NCBI GenBank assembly: GCA_030609785.1
Contig: JAUWTC010000114.1
Location: 1-7,493 of the forward strand
Length of the DNA: 7,493 nucleotides
Direction of reading: 5' to 3'
From: Holophagae bacterium
Lineage (GTDB): Bacteria; Acidobacteriota; Thermoanaerobaculia; Thermoanaerobaculales; Sulfomarinibacteraceae
In this document: in pieces, positions 6,680 through 7,493 of the stretch
Layout of the letters: each line of letters starts with the position of its first letter
Numbering within the stretch: position 1 is the first letter of the stretch
Notes under the pieces: model-generated
What the model saw: only the letters and a program-made list of their open reading frames with translations
Databases searched by the model: none
What the model was told of the DNA's origin: nothing
Translations under genes and position numbers: made by a program

Positions 6680-6952
6680 ATGGCAGGCAAAGCAGATATG
6701 GTCAACAGCATTCACGAACTGACCGGTATCGACAAGACAAAGGTCGCGATGGTCTACGACACAATGTTTGATGAAATTGGCAAGACTCTCGCCGGTGGCG
6801 ACAAGGTTTCGGTTCCCAATTTTGGGACCTTCCTGGTTTCCGAAAGGGCAGCTCGCCAGGGCCGGAATCCGGCGACCGGCGCGACCATTCAGATCGCTGC
6901 GTCGAAGACCGCTCGTTTCAAGGCGTCGAAGAACCTCAAGGATCAGCTGTAA
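6680..6952 (+). CDS. HU/IHF-family DNA-binding protein
   Basis: Small basic nucleoid protein that binds and bends DNA as a dimer. It is 90 residues, the typical HU length. An N-terminal helix-turn-helix dimer platform (1-40) leads to the conserved core VPNFGTF (45-51), followed by the beta-arm with R62-N63-P64-A-T-G, where the Pro intercalates into the minor groove, and the C-terminal helix ending KNLKDQL. The start ATG has AAGGAGG four bases upstream (6669-6675). The consensus arm sequence favours HU over IHF, whose subunits have more divergent arms and tails, but subtype is not certain. A strong terminator follows. The last 17 bp overlap, convergently, the end of the exported-protein gene on the other strand. 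Confidence 0.96.
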   Translation: MAGKADMVNSIHELTGIDKTKVAMVYDTMFDEIGKTLAGGDKVSVPNFGTFLVSERAARQGRNPATGATIQIAASKTARFKASKNLKDQL

Positions 6953-7394
6953 GGGCCTGATCCTCGGATCCAAGCCTTCGCTCGAGTCGTTTTCCGAGAA
7001 GTAGAGCCAGCTGTTCCTCCATTGGAGGAGGGGCTGGCTCATTTTCTTTGAGCCATGGCCATGCTACGGCGGTCGGTGGCTCCGTTGATCCTGCCAGATT
7101 GTGTTCGATTGCTGCACTGAGGACTCGTGGAGGGAGACCACCGCCCATACCGACGGAGACCAGCGGCGGCGTTCTGCCGCCGCCGGGCTGTCCGATCAAG
7201 AGGTGCCCAACCTCGGCGTCCATGGCCCGCATCAATCGGATCATAGGGTCGTTCCAGAGGGCGCGCTGGGCTTCCTGAACGGGTGATAACGACTGGTGAC
7301 TGCCGGCGGTAATTTTCAGCGAGAATTTGGGCTCACCGGCCCAGGTCGATTGGGCCAAGACCAGGAGCGTGATCGCCATGAAGAGTCGAAGCAT
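6936..7394 (-). CDS. Small exported protein of unknown function
   Basis: I do not recognise the family. From the ATG at 7394 it is 152 residues. Residues 1-19 form a Sec signal peptide (MLRLF, then a Leu/Ile/Val core ending STWA, cleavage after A19). The mature part has no Cys and no further membrane segment. It contains a helical region (about 37-62), a Gly/Pro-rich stretch (about 67-90, GQPGGGR and GMGGGLPP), a PAPPP linker and a Leu/Arg/Glu-rich C-terminal helix (EEQLALLLGKRLERRL). The start was chosen because AGAAGG lies six bases upstream; an ATG two codons earlier (7400) and a TTG at 7442 are possible but place extra polar residues before the signal. Its 3' end overlaps HU convergently and contains the HU terminator hairpin in antisense. 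The signal peptide makes a real gene likely, though the last ~40 residues are less secure. Confidence 0.7.
   Translation of the reverse strand: MLRLFMAITLLVLAQSTWAGEPKFSLKITAGSHQSLSPVQEAQRALWNDPMIRLMRAMDAEVGHLLIGQPGGGRTPPLVSVGMGGGLPPRVLSAAIEHNLAGSTEPPTAVAWPWLKENEPAPPPMEEQLALLLGKRLERRLGSEDQALTADP
7004..7049 (+). terminator. Rho-independent terminator of the HU gene
   Basis: A long stem: GAGCCAGC (7004-7011) pairs with GCTGGCTC (7033-7040), continuing inward through TTCCTCC/GGAGGAG to an ATT loop, with one G-G mismatch and two wobbles. ATTTTCTTT follows at once on the plus strand. There is no U-run on the minus side, so it acts for HU only. It lies inside the coding region of the convergent exported-protein gene, where the stem encodes part of EPAPPPMEEQLAL. 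Confidence 0.88.
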
Positions 7395-7424
7395 GAACAT
7401 CCTTCTCTTATGATAACGCCGATT

Positions 7425-7443
7425 GTTGGAAGGAGTTTCCAAC
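7425..7443. promoter_or_regulatory. 7-bp palindrome upstream of the exported-protein gene
   Basis: GTTGGAA (7425-7431) and TTCCAAC (7437-7443) are perfect inverted copies with a 5-base centre, about 30 bp ahead of the chosen start at 7394. The position suits an operator, or a small hairpin in the leader. A possible -10 (TATCAT on the minus strand, just downstream) has no -35 at proper spacing. The remaining 50 bases to the right edge show nothing else. Confidence 0.3.
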
Positions 7444-7493
7444 CCGGTGGAACTGGACCGAGATCGAGTCGAAAGAGAACACAGTTGAACCGC

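Noticed and set aside
7440..7442. TTG start giving a 168-residue exported protein
   Set aside because: It adds sixteen polar and basic residues before the signal peptide, and the AGAAGG site fits the ATG at 7394 better.

Overview
The window is 7.5 kb of fairly GC-rich DNA (roughly 60% by eye) from a Gram-negative (diderm) bacterium. The outer-membrane efflux channel, a lipoprotein periplasmic adaptor and several Sec-type signal peptides all require an outer membrane or periplasm. Nothing in the sequence fixes the phylum. Gene content looks chromosomal; there are no phage, plasmid or transposase genes.

Layout. Positions 1-5895 (minus strand, read right to left) hold a tripartite RND efflux operon. 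It runs from a TolC-type outer-membrane channel (4501-5895), through a lipoprotein membrane-fusion adaptor (3126-4202), to an HAE-type RND permease (3129 to beyond the left edge, last ~75 residues missing). A near-consensus sigma70-type promoter (TTGACA-16-TATATT) sits just ahead of the channel gene. Adaptor and permease overlap by ATGA. The permease frame is open for all 1043 codons in the window. No regulator gene is present. Next come a peroxiredoxin of the BCP/PrxQ type with a signal peptide (6023-6541, minus) and its terminator. Divergent from it is a 90-residue HU-family protein (6680-6952, plus) with its own candidate promoter and a strong terminator. Convergent with HU is a small exported protein of unknown function (about 6936-7394, minus).

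The unusual part is the 298-bp gap between the channel and adaptor genes (4203-4500). It holds two tandem units of about 98 bp. Each has three consecutive hairpins (7-bp stem with GGA loop, 6-bp stem, 6-bp stem with GAA loop) framed by conserved single-stranded blocks (TAGGGACA before, CAGCGTGGGC after). About nine of 19 stem pairs differ between the units, and all keep pairing (one as a T.G wobble), so the fold has been conserved rather than the sequence. The array is enclosed by an imperfect ~58-bp inverted repeat whose outer 13 bp are perfect. The right arm forms the last codons and stop of the channel gene; the left arm looks like a decayed, inverted copy of that gene end. I read this as a mobile MITE/REP-like element, or a structured RNA/DNA element, lodged inside an efflux operon. 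Its function is unknown.

How the genes work together: channel, adaptor and permease should assemble one proton-driven efflux pump spanning both membranes. The peroxiredoxin, HU and exported protein are separate transcription units with no evident functional link to the pump.
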